64,000 nt of DNA. It comes from Marivita sp041725935 (GTDB lineage Bacteria > Pseudomonadota > Alphaproteobacteria > Rhodobacterales > Rhodobacteraceae). The notes beneath the pieces are model-generated. The model was not told the DNA's origin, searched no databases, and was given only the letters and a program-made list of their open reading frames with translations. Shown here one piece after another: positions 33,623 through 41,484 of the stretch. The stretch spans positions 62,001 through 126,000 of the forward strand of contig JBGRQD010000002.1 of NCBI GenBank assembly GCA_041725935.1, in the 5' to 3' direction. Position 1 is the stretch's first letter, and every line of letters starts with the position of its first letter. Both the position numbers and the translations under genes were made by a program.

Positions 33623-34356
33623 CCACAGCCAGCCTGCCGATGTACTGGCGGGCCGAGAACGCGGATCTCTGGCGCGCGTTCTGGGCAATTGTTCAGGACT
33701 GTGCGCAGGTCGAAGGCATTACCCTGCCCGATCTTACAGCACCCGAGGATCTGCCCGACGAATGGTACACGCATTGGCAGTCGCCCGATCTGGCGCTGTC
33801 GATGACCTGCGGTCTGCCCTTTCGCAGCAGGCTGCACGACAAGGTGCAGTATATCGGCACGCTGGATTTCGGCCTTGGCGCCGCCGCCGGGCAGTATCAG
33901 TCCCAGATCATCACCCGGCGCGACCTGTCAGGCCCGCCGCGCGTGCTGGCCTATAACAGCGCCGACAGCCAGTCCGGCTGGGCAGCGGCGCAAGACATTC
34001 CCGACCGCGCATCGCTGACCGCCTACCTGCCCACGGGTGCCCATGCCGCATCGCTGGCCGCAGTGGCCGAAGGCCGCGCCGACATCGCCTGCCTTGACGC
34101 CGTGACATGGCGCATCTTGCAAAAGTTTGATCCCAACGCGGCCCGTGTCACTCCTGCCGGGATCACGCAGCCGACCCCGGGCCTGCCGTTGATCGCAGCA
34201 AAAGGCACCGATCCCGCGCCGCTCCGCCGCATCCTGCAGAACGCCACCATCGCTTTTGACCCAGACGACCCTATGCGCATTGGTGGGCGGATGACGTTCC
34301 ACGTTCTGCCGCTGGACGCCTATCTCGCCCAGCCCATTCCCGCGCCACCCGCCTGA
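33619..34356 (+). CDS. PhnD/SsuA-like periplasmic-binding-fold protein lacking a signal peptide
   Basis: The 245-residue protein resembles the PhnD-type substrate-binding fold (phosphonate/phosphite family): SMTCGLPFRSRL, VQYIGTLDFGLGAAAGQYQS, a central ALNSADSQSGWAA-like segment near residue 115, and AAVAEGRADIACLDAVTWRIL. It lacks any signal peptide or lipobox at its N-terminus (MTTASLPMYWRAENADLW), so it should stay in the cytoplasm. No phosphonate permease or ATPase is adjacent; the ABC genes that follow belong to the polar amino acid family and have their own binding protein. It is translationally coupled to the TerB gene by a four-base overlap. Its role is unknown. Confidence 0.75.
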   Translation: MTTASLPMYWRAENADLWRAFWAIVQDCAQVEGITLPDLTAPEDLPDEWYTHWQSPDLALSMTCGLPFRSRLHDKVQYIGTLDFGLGAAAGQYQSQIITRRDLSGPPRVLAYNSADSQSGWAAAQDIPDRASLTAYLPTGAHAASLAAVAEGRADIACLDAVTWRILQKFDPNAARVTPAGITQPTPGLPLIAAKGTDPAPLRRILQNATIAFDPDDPMRIGGRMTFHVLPLDAYLAQPIPAPPA

Positions 34357-34471
34357 GTGACGCGGCGTCATCGCACGGGTTCCGACAGGCCGGGTCGACT
34401 TTCGCATTGCATCGCCAGTGAATTTGGCCCCATCCTCCGCTCCATCCTTGATCTAACGCTCAGAGAGCACC

Positions 34472-35245
34472 GTGACAGACACGCCGGTCCTACACATTCG
34501 CAACCTGCACAAGCAGTACGGAAACCTTGAGGTCATCAAGGGTGTCGACATCACTGCGCACCGTGGGGACGTGGTGTCGCTGATCGGATCGTCCGGGTCG
34601 GGCAAATCCACACTGCTGCGCTGCGCCAACCTGCTCGAGGACAGCCAGCAGGGCGAAATCCTGTTCAAGGGCGAGGCGGTCACATGGAAAGGCTCGGGCC
34701 TTGGCCGTCACCCCGCCGACGCGAAACAGGTGCTGCGTATCCGCACGAACCTGTCGATGGTGTTCCAGCAGTTCAACCTGTGGGCCCACATGACGATCCT
34801 GCAGAACGTGATGGAAGCGCCCGTGACCGTGCTGGGCCGCGACAGGGCCGAGGCGGAACAGTCGGCGCGCGGCTATCTCGACAAGGTCGGCATCGGCGAC
34901 AAATGCGATGCCTATCCCGCAATGCTGTCGGGTGGCCAGCAACAGCGTGCAGCGATCGCCCGTGCGCTCTGCATGGAACCCGAGGCGCTGTTGTTCGACG
35001 AACCGACCTCGGCGCTTGATCCGGAACTGGAACAGGAAGTCGTCAAGGTCATCAAGGATCTGGCTGCCGAAGGCCGCACGATGCTGATTGTCACCCATGA
35101 CATGAAAATGGCCCGTGACGTGAGCAACCACGTGGTGTTCCTGCACCAGGGCCTGATCGAAGAAGAAGGCGCGCCGGATGATCTGTTCGGCGCACCCAAA
35201 TCAGAACGGCTGCGGGGATTCCTGTCCTCGACAATGGCCGATTAA
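34472..35245 (+). CDS. Polar amino acid/amine ABC transporter, ATP-binding subunit
   Basis: The 257-residue ATPase has Walker A GSSGSGKST, Q-loop FQQFNLW, signature LSGGQQQR, Walker B ALLFDEPTSALD and switch His in VTHDMKM. It belongs to the HisP/GlnQ (PAAT) family; the insert VTWKGSGLGRHPADAKQVLRIR is like HisP/ArtP-type ATPases. It energises import by the two permeases at 36.1-37.9 kb with the binding protein at 35.3 kb. It initiates at GTG 34472 and is the first gene of the transporter operon, 115 bp after the PhnD-like gene. Confidence 0.92.
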   Translation: MTDTPVLHIRNLHKQYGNLEVIKGVDITAHRGDVVSLIGSSGSGKSTLLRCANLLEDSQQGEILFKGEAVTWKGSGLGRHPADAKQVLRIRTNLSMVFQQFNLWAHMTILQNVMEAPVTVLGRDRAEAEQSARGYLDKVGIGDKCDAYPAMLSGGQQQRAAIARALCMEPEALLFDEPTSALDPELEQEVVKVIKDLAAEGRTMLIVTHDMKMARDVSNHVVFLHQGLIEEEGAPDDLFGAPKSERLRGFLSSTMAD

Positions 35246-35272
35246 CCACCCCAAAAACCGGGAGAACCAACC

Positions 35273-35995
35273 ATGAAAAAGATCATCCTCGGCACCGCCG
35301 CCCTTGCGCTGACCAGCTCGATGGCCTTCGCGCAAGACGTTGTCAGACTGGGCACCGAAGGCGCCTACCCTCCGTACAACTTCATCAATGACGCGGGGGA
35401 GGTCGATGGCTTCGAACGCGAGTTGGGCGACGAGCTTTGCGCCCGCGCCGAACTGACCTGCGAATGGGTCACCAACGAATGGGACAGCATCATCCCCAAC
35501 CTCGTGGCGGGCAACTACGACGTGATCATCGCCGGCATGTCGATCACGGACGAACGCGACGAAGTGATTGACTTCACAATCAATTACACCCAGCCCGATC
35601 CTTCGGCCTATCTCGCGCTCGACGGGGCCGACGTGGATTTCGATGGCGGTGTAATCGCGGCACAGGCGGGCACCATCCAGGCGGCGCAGATCGCCTCTTC
35701 GGGTGCGACACTGGTCGAATTCGCAACACCCGATGAAACCATCGCCGCCGTGCGCAGCGGCGAAGCCGACGCGGTTCTGGCCGACAAGGCGTACCTCCTG
35801 CCGATCGCTGAAGAAAACGCCGATGTCGCAATTGTTGGCGAAGACGTGCTGATCGGCGGAGGCATTGGCATGGGCATCCGCGAAAGCGACAACGAACTGC
35901 GCGACACCTTCACCGCAGCGATCGAGTCCATGAAGGAAGACGGCACGCTCAACGAATTGATCGTGAAATGGCTGCCGGGTTCGGCAACTTTCTAA
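35273..35995 (+). CDS. Polar amino acid/amine ABC transporter, substrate-binding protein
   Basis: The 240-residue protein has a clear Sec signal (KKIILGTAALALTSSMAFA, cleavage before QDVV) and a type-2 periplasmic binding fold of the SBP_bac_3 family: RLGTEGAYPPYNFINDAGEVDGFERELGDEL, CEWVTNEWDSIIPNLVAGNYDVIIAGMSIT and the C-terminal ELIVKWLPGSATF. The Asp/Glu content of the pocket-lining EVDGFERE and GMSITDERDEV segments is typical of basic amino acid and related ligands, but specificity is not decided. It follows the ATPase gene by 27 bp and has a GGGAGAA ribosome site. Confidence 0.9.
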   Translation: MKKIILGTAALALTSSMAFAQDVVRLGTEGAYPPYNFINDAGEVDGFERELGDELCARAELTCEWVTNEWDSIIPNLVAGNYDVIIAGMSITDERDEVIDFTINYTQPDPSAYLALDGADVDFDGGVIAAQAGTIQAAQIASSGATLVEFATPDETIAAVRSGEADAVLADKAYLLPIAEENADVAIVGEDVLIGGGIGMGIRESDNELRDTFTAAIESMKEDGTLNELIVKWLPGSATF

Positions 35996-36003
35996 AACCC
36001 CTC

Positions 36004-36035
36004 GAAGGGGGCGCACACGCAGCCCCCTTCATCTT
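36004..36035 (+). terminator. Stem-loop after the binding-protein gene, probably attenuating
   Basis: GAAGGGGGC pairs with GCCCCCTTC (nine-base loop) eight bases after the stop codon, followed only by ATCTT. The poor U-tract suggests partial termination or 3'-end protection. That would keep the binding protein in excess over the permeases, as is usual in such operons. Confidence 0.65.
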
Positions 36036-36074
36036 GCCAAGTAAACTCAATTCCCAGCCCATCAGAGGCGCGCC

Positions 36075-36077
36075 ATT
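36075..36077 (+). promoter_or_regulatory. Possible ATT start codon with AGAGG ribosome site for the first permease
   Basis: The permease frame is open from 36045. Conserved N-terminal sequence (FSFCTDPDTLGTVQWFACYLTTGKH) precedes the only ATG at 36153, yet no ATG, GTG or TTG lies in frame upstream. ATT at 36075 is six bases after AGAGG (36064-36068) and would place the start where I recall relatives beginning. ATT initiation is known but rare (for example infC). Confidence 0.45.
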
Positions 36078-36152
36078 TTCAGCTTTTGCACAGATCCAGA
36101 CACGCTTGGTACAGTCCAGTGGTTCGCGTGTTACCTGACGACCGGCAAACAT

Positions 36153-36959
36153 ATGGGACTGTACTGGTCCTTCGGCACGGTCCTGCTTCTGCTCGCCATC
36201 ACCGCGCCCACGGCGCTTGCCTTCGGCTTTGGCGGAGCCTCCGCCGCGCGGTCGAGAATCGCGCCCCTGCGCTGGTTCGGCAAGGGCTACATCGCCATCG
36301 TGCGTGGCGTGCCGGATATCGCGTTTTTCCTCTTTTTCGTGCTGGCGCTCGACATCTTTTTCGAGTGGATCCGCCACGAGATCAAATGCCCCGACTGGAC
36401 CGATAGCATCTGGCAAGGAAACGATTTCGTCGTCTGCGACATCGCAAAACTGCCGATGAACAATGCGCCGCAATGGATTCATGAAACCTACGGGTTTTTC
36501 CTCGCTGTCCTGACCTTTGCCATCGTGTTCGGCGCCTTCGCCGCCAACGTGCTTTATGGCGCGATGCGCGCGGTGCCGCACAACCAGTTGGAAACCGCAG
36601 AAGCCTACGGCATGTCGCGCAGGCAAGTCTACTGGCGCATCCTCGTGCCGCAGATGTGGGTCTTTGCCCTGCCCGGTCTGTCGAACCTCTGGCTCGTGCT
36701 GATCAAGGCGACGCCGCTGCTGTTCTTGCTTGGGGTCGAGGACATTGTCTACTGGGCGCGCGAACTGGGCGGCGCCAAGACACCGCGCTTTACCGATTAC
36801 CCGCATGGCGACTGGCGTATGTGGTACTTCCTCGGGCTGCTGATCTTCTACCTCGCCTTCACTCGCCTGTCGGAAATCGTGCTGGATCGGGTGATGGTCA
36901 AACTCACCCACGGGCAGGCCACGATGGCCGGTGACGCGCAGCGAAAGGCGGCGGCATGA
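36153..36959 (+). CDS. Polar amino acid/amine ABC transporter, permease (HisQ-like)
   Basis: This permease has 268 residues from ATG 36153, or 294 if translation starts at ATT 36075 as conserved upstream sequence suggests. It has about five membrane spans and the EAA loop ETAEAYGMSRRQVYWRILVPQMW, which docks the ATPase. RGVPDIAFFLFFVLAL near residue 50 is the conserved inner-gate region of HisM/HisQ-type proteins. A long extracytoplasmic insert (EWIRHEIKCPDWTDSIWQGNDFVVCDIAKLPM) with two cysteines is unusual for the basic family but shared by this subgroup. It works with the second permease, 37051-37857, as a heterodimer. Confidence 0.88.
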   Translation: MGLYWSFGTVLLLLAITAPTALAFGFGGASAARSRIAPLRWFGKGYIAIVRGVPDIAFFLFFVLALDIFFEWIRHEIKCPDWTDSIWQGNDFVVCDIAKLPMNNAPQWIHETYGFFLAVLTFAIVFGAFAANVLYGAMRAVPHNQLETAEAYGMSRRQVYWRILVPQMWVFALPGLSNLWLVLIKATPLLFLLGVEDIVYWARELGGAKTPRFTDYPHGDWRMWYFLGLLIFYLAFTRLSEIVLDRVMVKLTHGQATMAGDAQRKAAA

Positions 36960-37050
36960 CACCCCTTAGCGCCACATCCCGACGGGGCCGGAACGCGCCC
37001 GCTTTGCGGACGCTGCCTCCGGCCCGATGCCTCTTTCAGAGGCACCGGGC

Positions 37051-37857
37051 ATGAGCTGCTGGGAGACCATCGCCGATTACGGGTTGCGGTCCATCGGGAT
37101 CGGCGAACGCGCCCTGCCGCGTGACGGCTTCACGCTTTGCCAACAATTCACCCTGATCGGATCGGGGATGATCTGGAACGTCTATTTCGGCGTGCTTGCG
37201 CTCTCGGCCGGGTTCTTTCTGGCCACCGCCGTGGCCTTGGGGAAGGCGTCGAACAATGTGGTGATCCGCAAGGCCAGCGCCTGGTTCATCTTTCTCTTCA
37301 GGGGGTCGCCGCTCTTCATCCAGTTCTTCTTTGCCTATTTTCTGTTCCTCAGCCTGAAACCCGTGTCCCCGATCTTCGATCCGTTCACTTCGGCCTGGCT
37401 GGGGGCGTTGATCGTGCTCTTTCTGAACACGGCGGCCTATTCCGGCGAGATTTTTTACGGTGCGCTGCAATCGGTGCCGCGTGGCGATATCGAGGCCGCA
37501 GACGCCTATGGCATGACCGGCTGGAACCGGTTCAAGCGGGTGACCTGGCCGACCATGCTGCGGCTGGCCTGGCCCGCCTATACGAACGAGGCGATCTTTC
37601 TGTTTCACGCCACGACCCTGGTCTACTTCTCTGGCTTCCCGGCGTGGCAGCAAAAAGGTGATGCGCTTTACTATGCGAATTTCTTTGCCGACAAGACCTT
37701 CAACCCGTTCATTCCCTACCCGATCCTTGCCTTCTATTTCATCCTGTTGACGCTCTGCATCATCAGCCTGTTCGGTTTGATCAATCGCCGCCTGAACCGG
37801 CACCTGCCTGAAGAAACACGCGCCCGGATCAAGCTGAAACTCAACGTCATCCGGTGA
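37051..37857 (+). CDS. Polar amino acid/amine ABC transporter, permease (HisM-like)
   Basis: The 268-residue second permease has about five spans, the FRGSPLFIQFFFAYFLFLSL gate region and the EAA loop EAADAYGMTGWNRFKRVTWPTML. The chosen ATG 37051 begins at MSCWETIADYGLRSIGIGERALPR, the conserved N-terminus; the upstream ATG at 37027 adds eight residues that do not look conserved. It ends in a basic tail (ARIKLKLNVIR). Ninety-one bases separate it from the first permease, an unusually wide gap within such an operon, with no obvious terminator. Confidence 0.88.
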   Translation: MSCWETIADYGLRSIGIGERALPRDGFTLCQQFTLIGSGMIWNVYFGVLALSAGFFLATAVALGKASNNVVIRKASAWFIFLFRGSPLFIQFFFAYFLFLSLKPVSPIFDPFTSAWLGALIVLFLNTAAYSGEIFYGALQSVPRGDIEAADAYGMTGWNRFKRVTWPTMLRLAWPAYTNEAIFLFHATTLVYFSGFPAWQQKGDALYYANFFADKTFNPFIPYPILAFYFILLTLCIISLFGLINRRLNRHLPEETRARIKLKLNVIR

Positions 37858-37895
37858 ATTCCGCTTGCCAATTCAGGGGCACAGCGCCTATCCAT

Positions 37896-37911
37896 TAATT
37901 TGATCAAATTA
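37896..37911. promoter_or_regulatory. Perfect 16-bp palindrome, candidate operator for the ligase cluster
   Basis: TAATTTGATCAAATTA is a perfect 16-bp palindrome 16 bp upstream of the first glutamine-synthetase-like gene, in an AT-rich 70-bp gap. It has the size and symmetry of a dimeric helix-turn-helix operator such as those of GntR or Lrp/AsnC families. No regulator is encoded next to it. Only this one copy was seen in the window. Confidence 0.55.
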
Positions 37912-37927
37912 TGAAAACGGCACCCTG

Positions 37928-39274
37928 ATGGACTCCCACATTCGCAACTGGCTCCGCAAGAACCCGCAGGTCCGCACGATCCGTGTCGCGGCTTCCGACG
38001 TGAACGGACAGGCGCGCGGCAAGCGTGTGCCCGCGCGCTTCGCCGACAAGGTTCTGGATGGCGGCACACGGTTTCCGCTCTCGGTTTTGAACCTCGACAT
38101 CTGGGGCGAGGACATCGACGACAGCCCGCTGGTGTTCGAGGCGGGCGATGCCGATGGCGTGCTCTGGCCCACCGGTCGGGGCTTTGTGCCGATGCCGTGG
38201 CTCGAGGCACCGAGCGCGCTGCTGCCGCTCTGGATGTTCCGCGAAACCGGCGAACCCTACGAGGGTGATCCGCGCCACGCGCTCAATTCCGTGGTGCAGC
38301 GCTACAAGGCGCGCGGCCTGACGCCGGTGGTGGCGATGGAGCTCGAATTCTTCCTGATCGACGACAGCACCCGCAACCTGCAAGTGCCCGCCTCGCCCCG
38401 ATCCGGCAAGCGCCGCAAGGCGGGAGAGATCCTGTCGATCCGGCTCATAGACCAGTTCGACCGCTTCTTCACCGATCTCTACGACGCCTGCGAAGCGATG
38501 GACATTCCCGCCGACACGGTGATTTCCGAGGCCGGTCTGGGCCAGTTCGAAATGAACCTGATGCATTCCAACGACGCCCTGCGCGCGGCCGATGATGCGT
38601 GGCTCTTCAAGATGCTGGTCAAAGGTCTCGCCCGCCGTCACGGCTTTGCCGCGTCCTTCATGGCAAAACCCTATCCCGATTATTCCGGGTCGGGCATGCA
38701 CACGCATTTTTCCGTTTTGGACGCACAAGGCAACAACGTCTTTGACGACGGCGGACCCAAGGGCACAGACATGCTGCACCACGCCATCGCGGGATGCCTG
38801 AACGGCATGTATGACAGCACGCTGCTGTTTGCGCCGCATTGGAACAGTTTTGACCGGCTGGTCCCCGGCGCGCATGCTCCCACCGGCATCGCATGGGCCT
38901 ATGAGAACCGCACTGCCGCGATCCGCGTGCCCTCGGGCAGTTCGTCCGCGCGGCGCATCGAACATCGGGTCGCGGGCGGTGACGTGAACCCATATCTGAC
39001 GCTGGCCGCGATCCTTGGCGCGGCCCTGACCGGCATCGAGGACGGCAAGGCCCCACCCGAACCGGTCAAGGGCAATGCCTACGCGCTCGATCTGCCGCAG
39101 GTGCCGGGTGAGTGGGCCTCTGCGATCGCGGCTTTCGAGTCGAGCACGATCATGCCGCGCATCTTCCACGAGGAACTGATCCGCAATCTGGTGCTCACCA
39201 AGAAGCAGGAACGCCACTACATGGAAGAGCTCACGCCGGCCGAACGCGTCGAAATTTACCTCGATACGGTCTGA
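37928..39274 (+). CDS. Glutamine-synthetase-like gamma-glutamyl-amine ligase (first paralogue)
   Basis: The 448-residue enzyme has the glutamine synthetase fold: N-terminal beta-grasp domain (RTIRVAASDVNGQARGKRVP), metal-binding Glu residues in VVAMELEFFLID and EAGLGQFEMNLMH, the ATP/metal His in GSGMHTHFSVLD, and NRTAAIRVPSG with RRIEHRVAGGDVNPYL in the catalytic site. The short N-terminal linker and absence of a GlnA adenylylation tyrosine region place it with PuuA-type ligases, which attach glutamate to amines such as putrescine. The amine used here is unknown. It follows the importer genes and the palindrome at 37896, and is 62 bp before the amidotransferase gene. Confidence 0.86.
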   Translation: MDSHIRNWLRKNPQVRTIRVAASDVNGQARGKRVPARFADKVLDGGTRFPLSVLNLDIWGEDIDDSPLVFEAGDADGVLWPTGRGFVPMPWLEAPSALLPLWMFRETGEPYEGDPRHALNSVVQRYKARGLTPVVAMELEFFLIDDSTRNLQVPASPRSGKRRKAGEILSIRLIDQFDRFFTDLYDACEAMDIPADTVISEAGLGQFEMNLMHSNDALRAADDAWLFKMLVKGLARRHGFAASFMAKPYPDYSGSGMHTHFSVLDAQGNNVFDDGGPKGTDMLHHAIAGCLNGMYDSTLLFAPHWNSFDRLVPGAHAPTGIAWAYENRTAAIRVPSGSSSARRIEHRVAGGDVNPYLTLAAILGAALTGIEDGKAPPEPVKGNAYALDLPQVPGEWASAIAAFESSTIMPRIFHEELIRNLVLTKKQERHYMEELTPAERVEIYLDTV

Positions 39275-39336
39275 CGGACACCTTGTCCGCCGCCGGTCAA
39301 GCGCATAGCTTGTGACCACAAACACCTTGGTGCTTC

Positions 39337-40020
39337 ATGAAAATCGGAATACTGCAAACGGGTCTTGCCCCGGACGAACTCAAGGGATCGTTCGGTGAAT
39401 ACCCCGGATTCTTCGAACGGCTGCTGTCCAACAAGGGCTTCACATTCCAGACATGGTCGGTGGTCGAAAACGTCTTTCCGCACGGGCCGGACGATGCCGA
39501 TGGCTGGCTCATCACCGGCTCCAAACACGGCGCTTACGAAGACCATCCCTGGATTCCGCCGCTGGAACAGCTCATCCGCGATATTGTCGCCGCAGATCGA
39601 CCGCTGATCGGGGTGTGTTTCGGCCACCAGATCATCGCGCAGGCGATGGGTGGCAAGGTCGAAAAGTTCAAAGGCGGCTGGGCCATTGGCCAACAAAACT
39701 ATGATTTCGGTGGCACCCCCATGACGATCAATGCCTGGCATCAGGATCAGGTCGTCGAAGTGCCCGAAGGCGCAGAAGTGGTGGCCACCAGCGACCACTG
39801 CGCCAATGCAGCGCTGCTTTATCCGGGCAAGGCCTACACGGTGCAACCACATCCCGAATACGGCGATGATTTCATCACCGGGCTGATCGACACGCGCGGC
39901 AAGGGCGTGGTGCCCGACGCGCTGATGGAGGACGCACGATCCCGCATGGGCCGCCCTCTCGACAATGGCCGCATGGCTGACCAATTCTCCAAATTCTTCC
40001 TCGAAGGAAAACTCGCATGA
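39337..40020 (+). CDS. Class I glutamine amidotransferase-like hydrolase (GuaA-like domain)
   Basis: The 227-residue protein is a stand-alone class I amidotransferase fold: ADGWLITGSKHGAYE, nucleophile Cys94 in GVCFGHQIIAQAMGG, and catalytic His in QPHPEYGDD. It has no synthetase partner, and stands between two gamma-glutamyl-ligase genes, sharing four bases with the second. In the Puu pathway PuuD, also a class I amidotransferase-fold protein, removes gamma-glutamyl groups; this protein could hydrolyse the gamma-glutamyl product in the same way, but it is not close enough to PuuD by eye to say so. It is one of two such proteins in the window (the other is at 6336-7073). Confidence 0.82.
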   Translation: MKIGILQTGLAPDELKGSFGEYPGFFERLLSNKGFTFQTWSVVENVFPHGPDDADGWLITGSKHGAYEDHPWIPPLEQLIRDIVAADRPLIGVCFGHQIIAQAMGGKVEKFKGGWAIGQQNYDFGGTPMTINAWHQDQVVEVPEGAEVVATSDHCANAALLYPGKAYTVQPHPEYGDDFITGLIDTRGKGVVPDALMEDARSRMGRPLDNGRMADQFSKFFLEGKLA

Positions 40021-41381
40021 CCGACTGGACAGACAATCTTCCCGAACCGGCCCGCGCGTTTCTCGAAGGACGCAGGCTGGACGAGGTGGAATGCATCATC
40101 GCCGACCTGCCCGGCATCGCCCGTGGAAAGGCGGTGCCCGCGTCGAAATTCGCGCGGCAGGAATATTTCCACCTGCCGGATTCGATCTTCTTTCAGACCA
40201 TCACCGGCGATTGGGGCGAAGCGGCCGACGAAGACGATGGCGGCTTCATCGAACGCGACATGGTCCTGAAACCTGACATGAGCACGGCGACAGCGGCGCC
40301 CTGGACCGGCGACTGGACGTTGCAGGTGATCCATGACGCCTATGACCGCAAGGGCAAACCCGTGCCCTACGCGCCGCGCAACGTGCTCAAGCGGGTGGTG
40401 CAATTGTACCGCGATCAGGGCTGGGAGCCGGTGGTCGCCCCCGAAATGGAGTTCTTCCTCACCGCGCGCAACCTCGATCCCGCCAAACCGATCGAACCGA
40501 TGATGGGCCGCTCGGGTCGGCCTGCTGCGGCACGGCAGGCGTACAGTATGACTGCAGTGGACGAATTCGGCCCCGTCATCGACGACATCTACGACTTCGC
40601 CGAAGCCCAGGGTTTCGAAATCGACGGCATCACGCAGGAAGGCGGTGCGGGCCAGCTCGAGATCAACCTGCTGCATGGCGATCCGGTCAAGCTCGCTGAC
40701 GAGGTGTTCTATTTCAAGCGCCTGATCCGAGAGGCCGCGCTGCGACACGATTGTTTCGCTACTTTCATGGCCAAGCCAATCGAGAACGAACCCGGCAGCG
40801 CCATGCATATCCACCACTCGATCATGGATATCGAAACCGGCAAGAACCTCTTTTCCGGTCCTCAGGGCGGCGAGACCGACGCGTTTTTCCACTTCATTGG
40901 CGGGTTGCAGACCTACACCCCTGCGGCCATCGCGGTGCTGGCCCCCTACGTCAACAGCTACCGCCGCTACGTCAAGGAACACGCCGCCCCGATCAACCTC
41001 GCCTGGGGCCGCGATAACCGCACCACCGGCATCCGCATCCCGCTTTCCGGCCCCGCAAGCCGCCGTGTGGAGAACCGTTTGGCCGGCATGGACTGCAACC
41101 CCTATCTCGGCATCGCGGCGTCTTTGGCCTGCGGCTATCTGGGCCTGATCAACGAGAAATGGCCCTCCAAGCCGCTCAAGAAGGACGCCTATGATGGCGA
41201 GGCGGACATCCCGCAGGTTCTGGGCCAGGCGCTGCAGGTGTTCGAGGAGGCGACGGAATTGCACGAGATCCTTGGCGAGGAATTCTGCCGAGTCTATTCG
41301 ATCGTCAAACGCACTGAATACGAGGAATTTCTTCAGGTGATCAGCCCGTGGGAGCGCGAGCACCTGCTGTTGAACGTCTGA
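40017..41381 (+). CDS. Glutamine-synthetase-like gamma-glutamyl-amine ligase (second paralogue)
   Basis: The 454-residue protein has the same fold: ADLPGIARGKAVPASKFA (N-terminal domain), VVAPEMEFFLTARN and EGGAGQLEINLLHGDP (metal-site Glu), SAMHIHHSIMD (His) and NRTTGIRIPLSGPASRRVENRLAGMDCNPYLGIAA (active-site Arg, Glu). Its divergence from the first paralogue suggests a different amine or a second step. Four-base overlap with the amidotransferase gene shows translational coupling. Inverted repeats 10 bp after the stop (41391-41438) end this transcription block. It lacks a GlnA-type C-terminal regulatory tyrosine. Confidence 0.86.
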   Translation: MTDWTDNLPEPARAFLEGRRLDEVECIIADLPGIARGKAVPASKFARQEYFHLPDSIFFQTITGDWGEAADEDDGGFIERDMVLKPDMSTATAAPWTGDWTLQVIHDAYDRKGKPVPYAPRNVLKRVVQLYRDQGWEPVVAPEMEFFLTARNLDPAKPIEPMMGRSGRPAAARQAYSMTAVDEFGPVIDDIYDFAEAQGFEIDGITQEGGAGQLEINLLHGDPVKLADEVFYFKRLIREAALRHDCFATFMAKPIENEPGSAMHIHHSIMDIETGKNLFSGPQGGETDAFFHFIGGLQTYTPAAIAVLAPYVNSYRRYVKEHAAPINLAWGRDNRTTGIRIPLSGPASRRVENRLAGMDCNPYLGIAASLACGYLGLINEKWPSKPLKKDAYDGEADIPQVLGQALQVFEEATELHEILGEEFCRVYSIVKRTEYEEFLQVISPWEREHLLLNV

Positions 41382-41390
41382 CCGAGAGTT

Positions 41391-41470
41391 TCGGACCGCT
41401 GCGCCGGTCCGACCGGGTGGGGGGACGCTGTCCCCCCACACCCCCCTGAGGTATTTTGGAACCAGAGAAT
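41391..41470. repeat. Rhodobacteraceae-type GC-rich hairpin repeat / terminator
   Basis: 41391-41412 is an 8-bp perfect stem (TCGGACCG/CGGTCCGA). 41418-41438 is a 9-bp perfect stem with a GCT loop (TGGGGGGAC/GTCCCCCCA). They are followed by a C-run, GAGGTATTTTGGAACCAGAGAA. Sequences of the form G-run, CGCTG, C-run, CACCCCC, GAGGTATTT are familiar to me as dispersed intergenic elements in Roseobacter-group genomes. Here it separates the second ligase gene from the oxidase gene and probably terminates the former. Confidence 0.65.
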
Positions 41471-41484
41471 TACAGGACCGCGTT

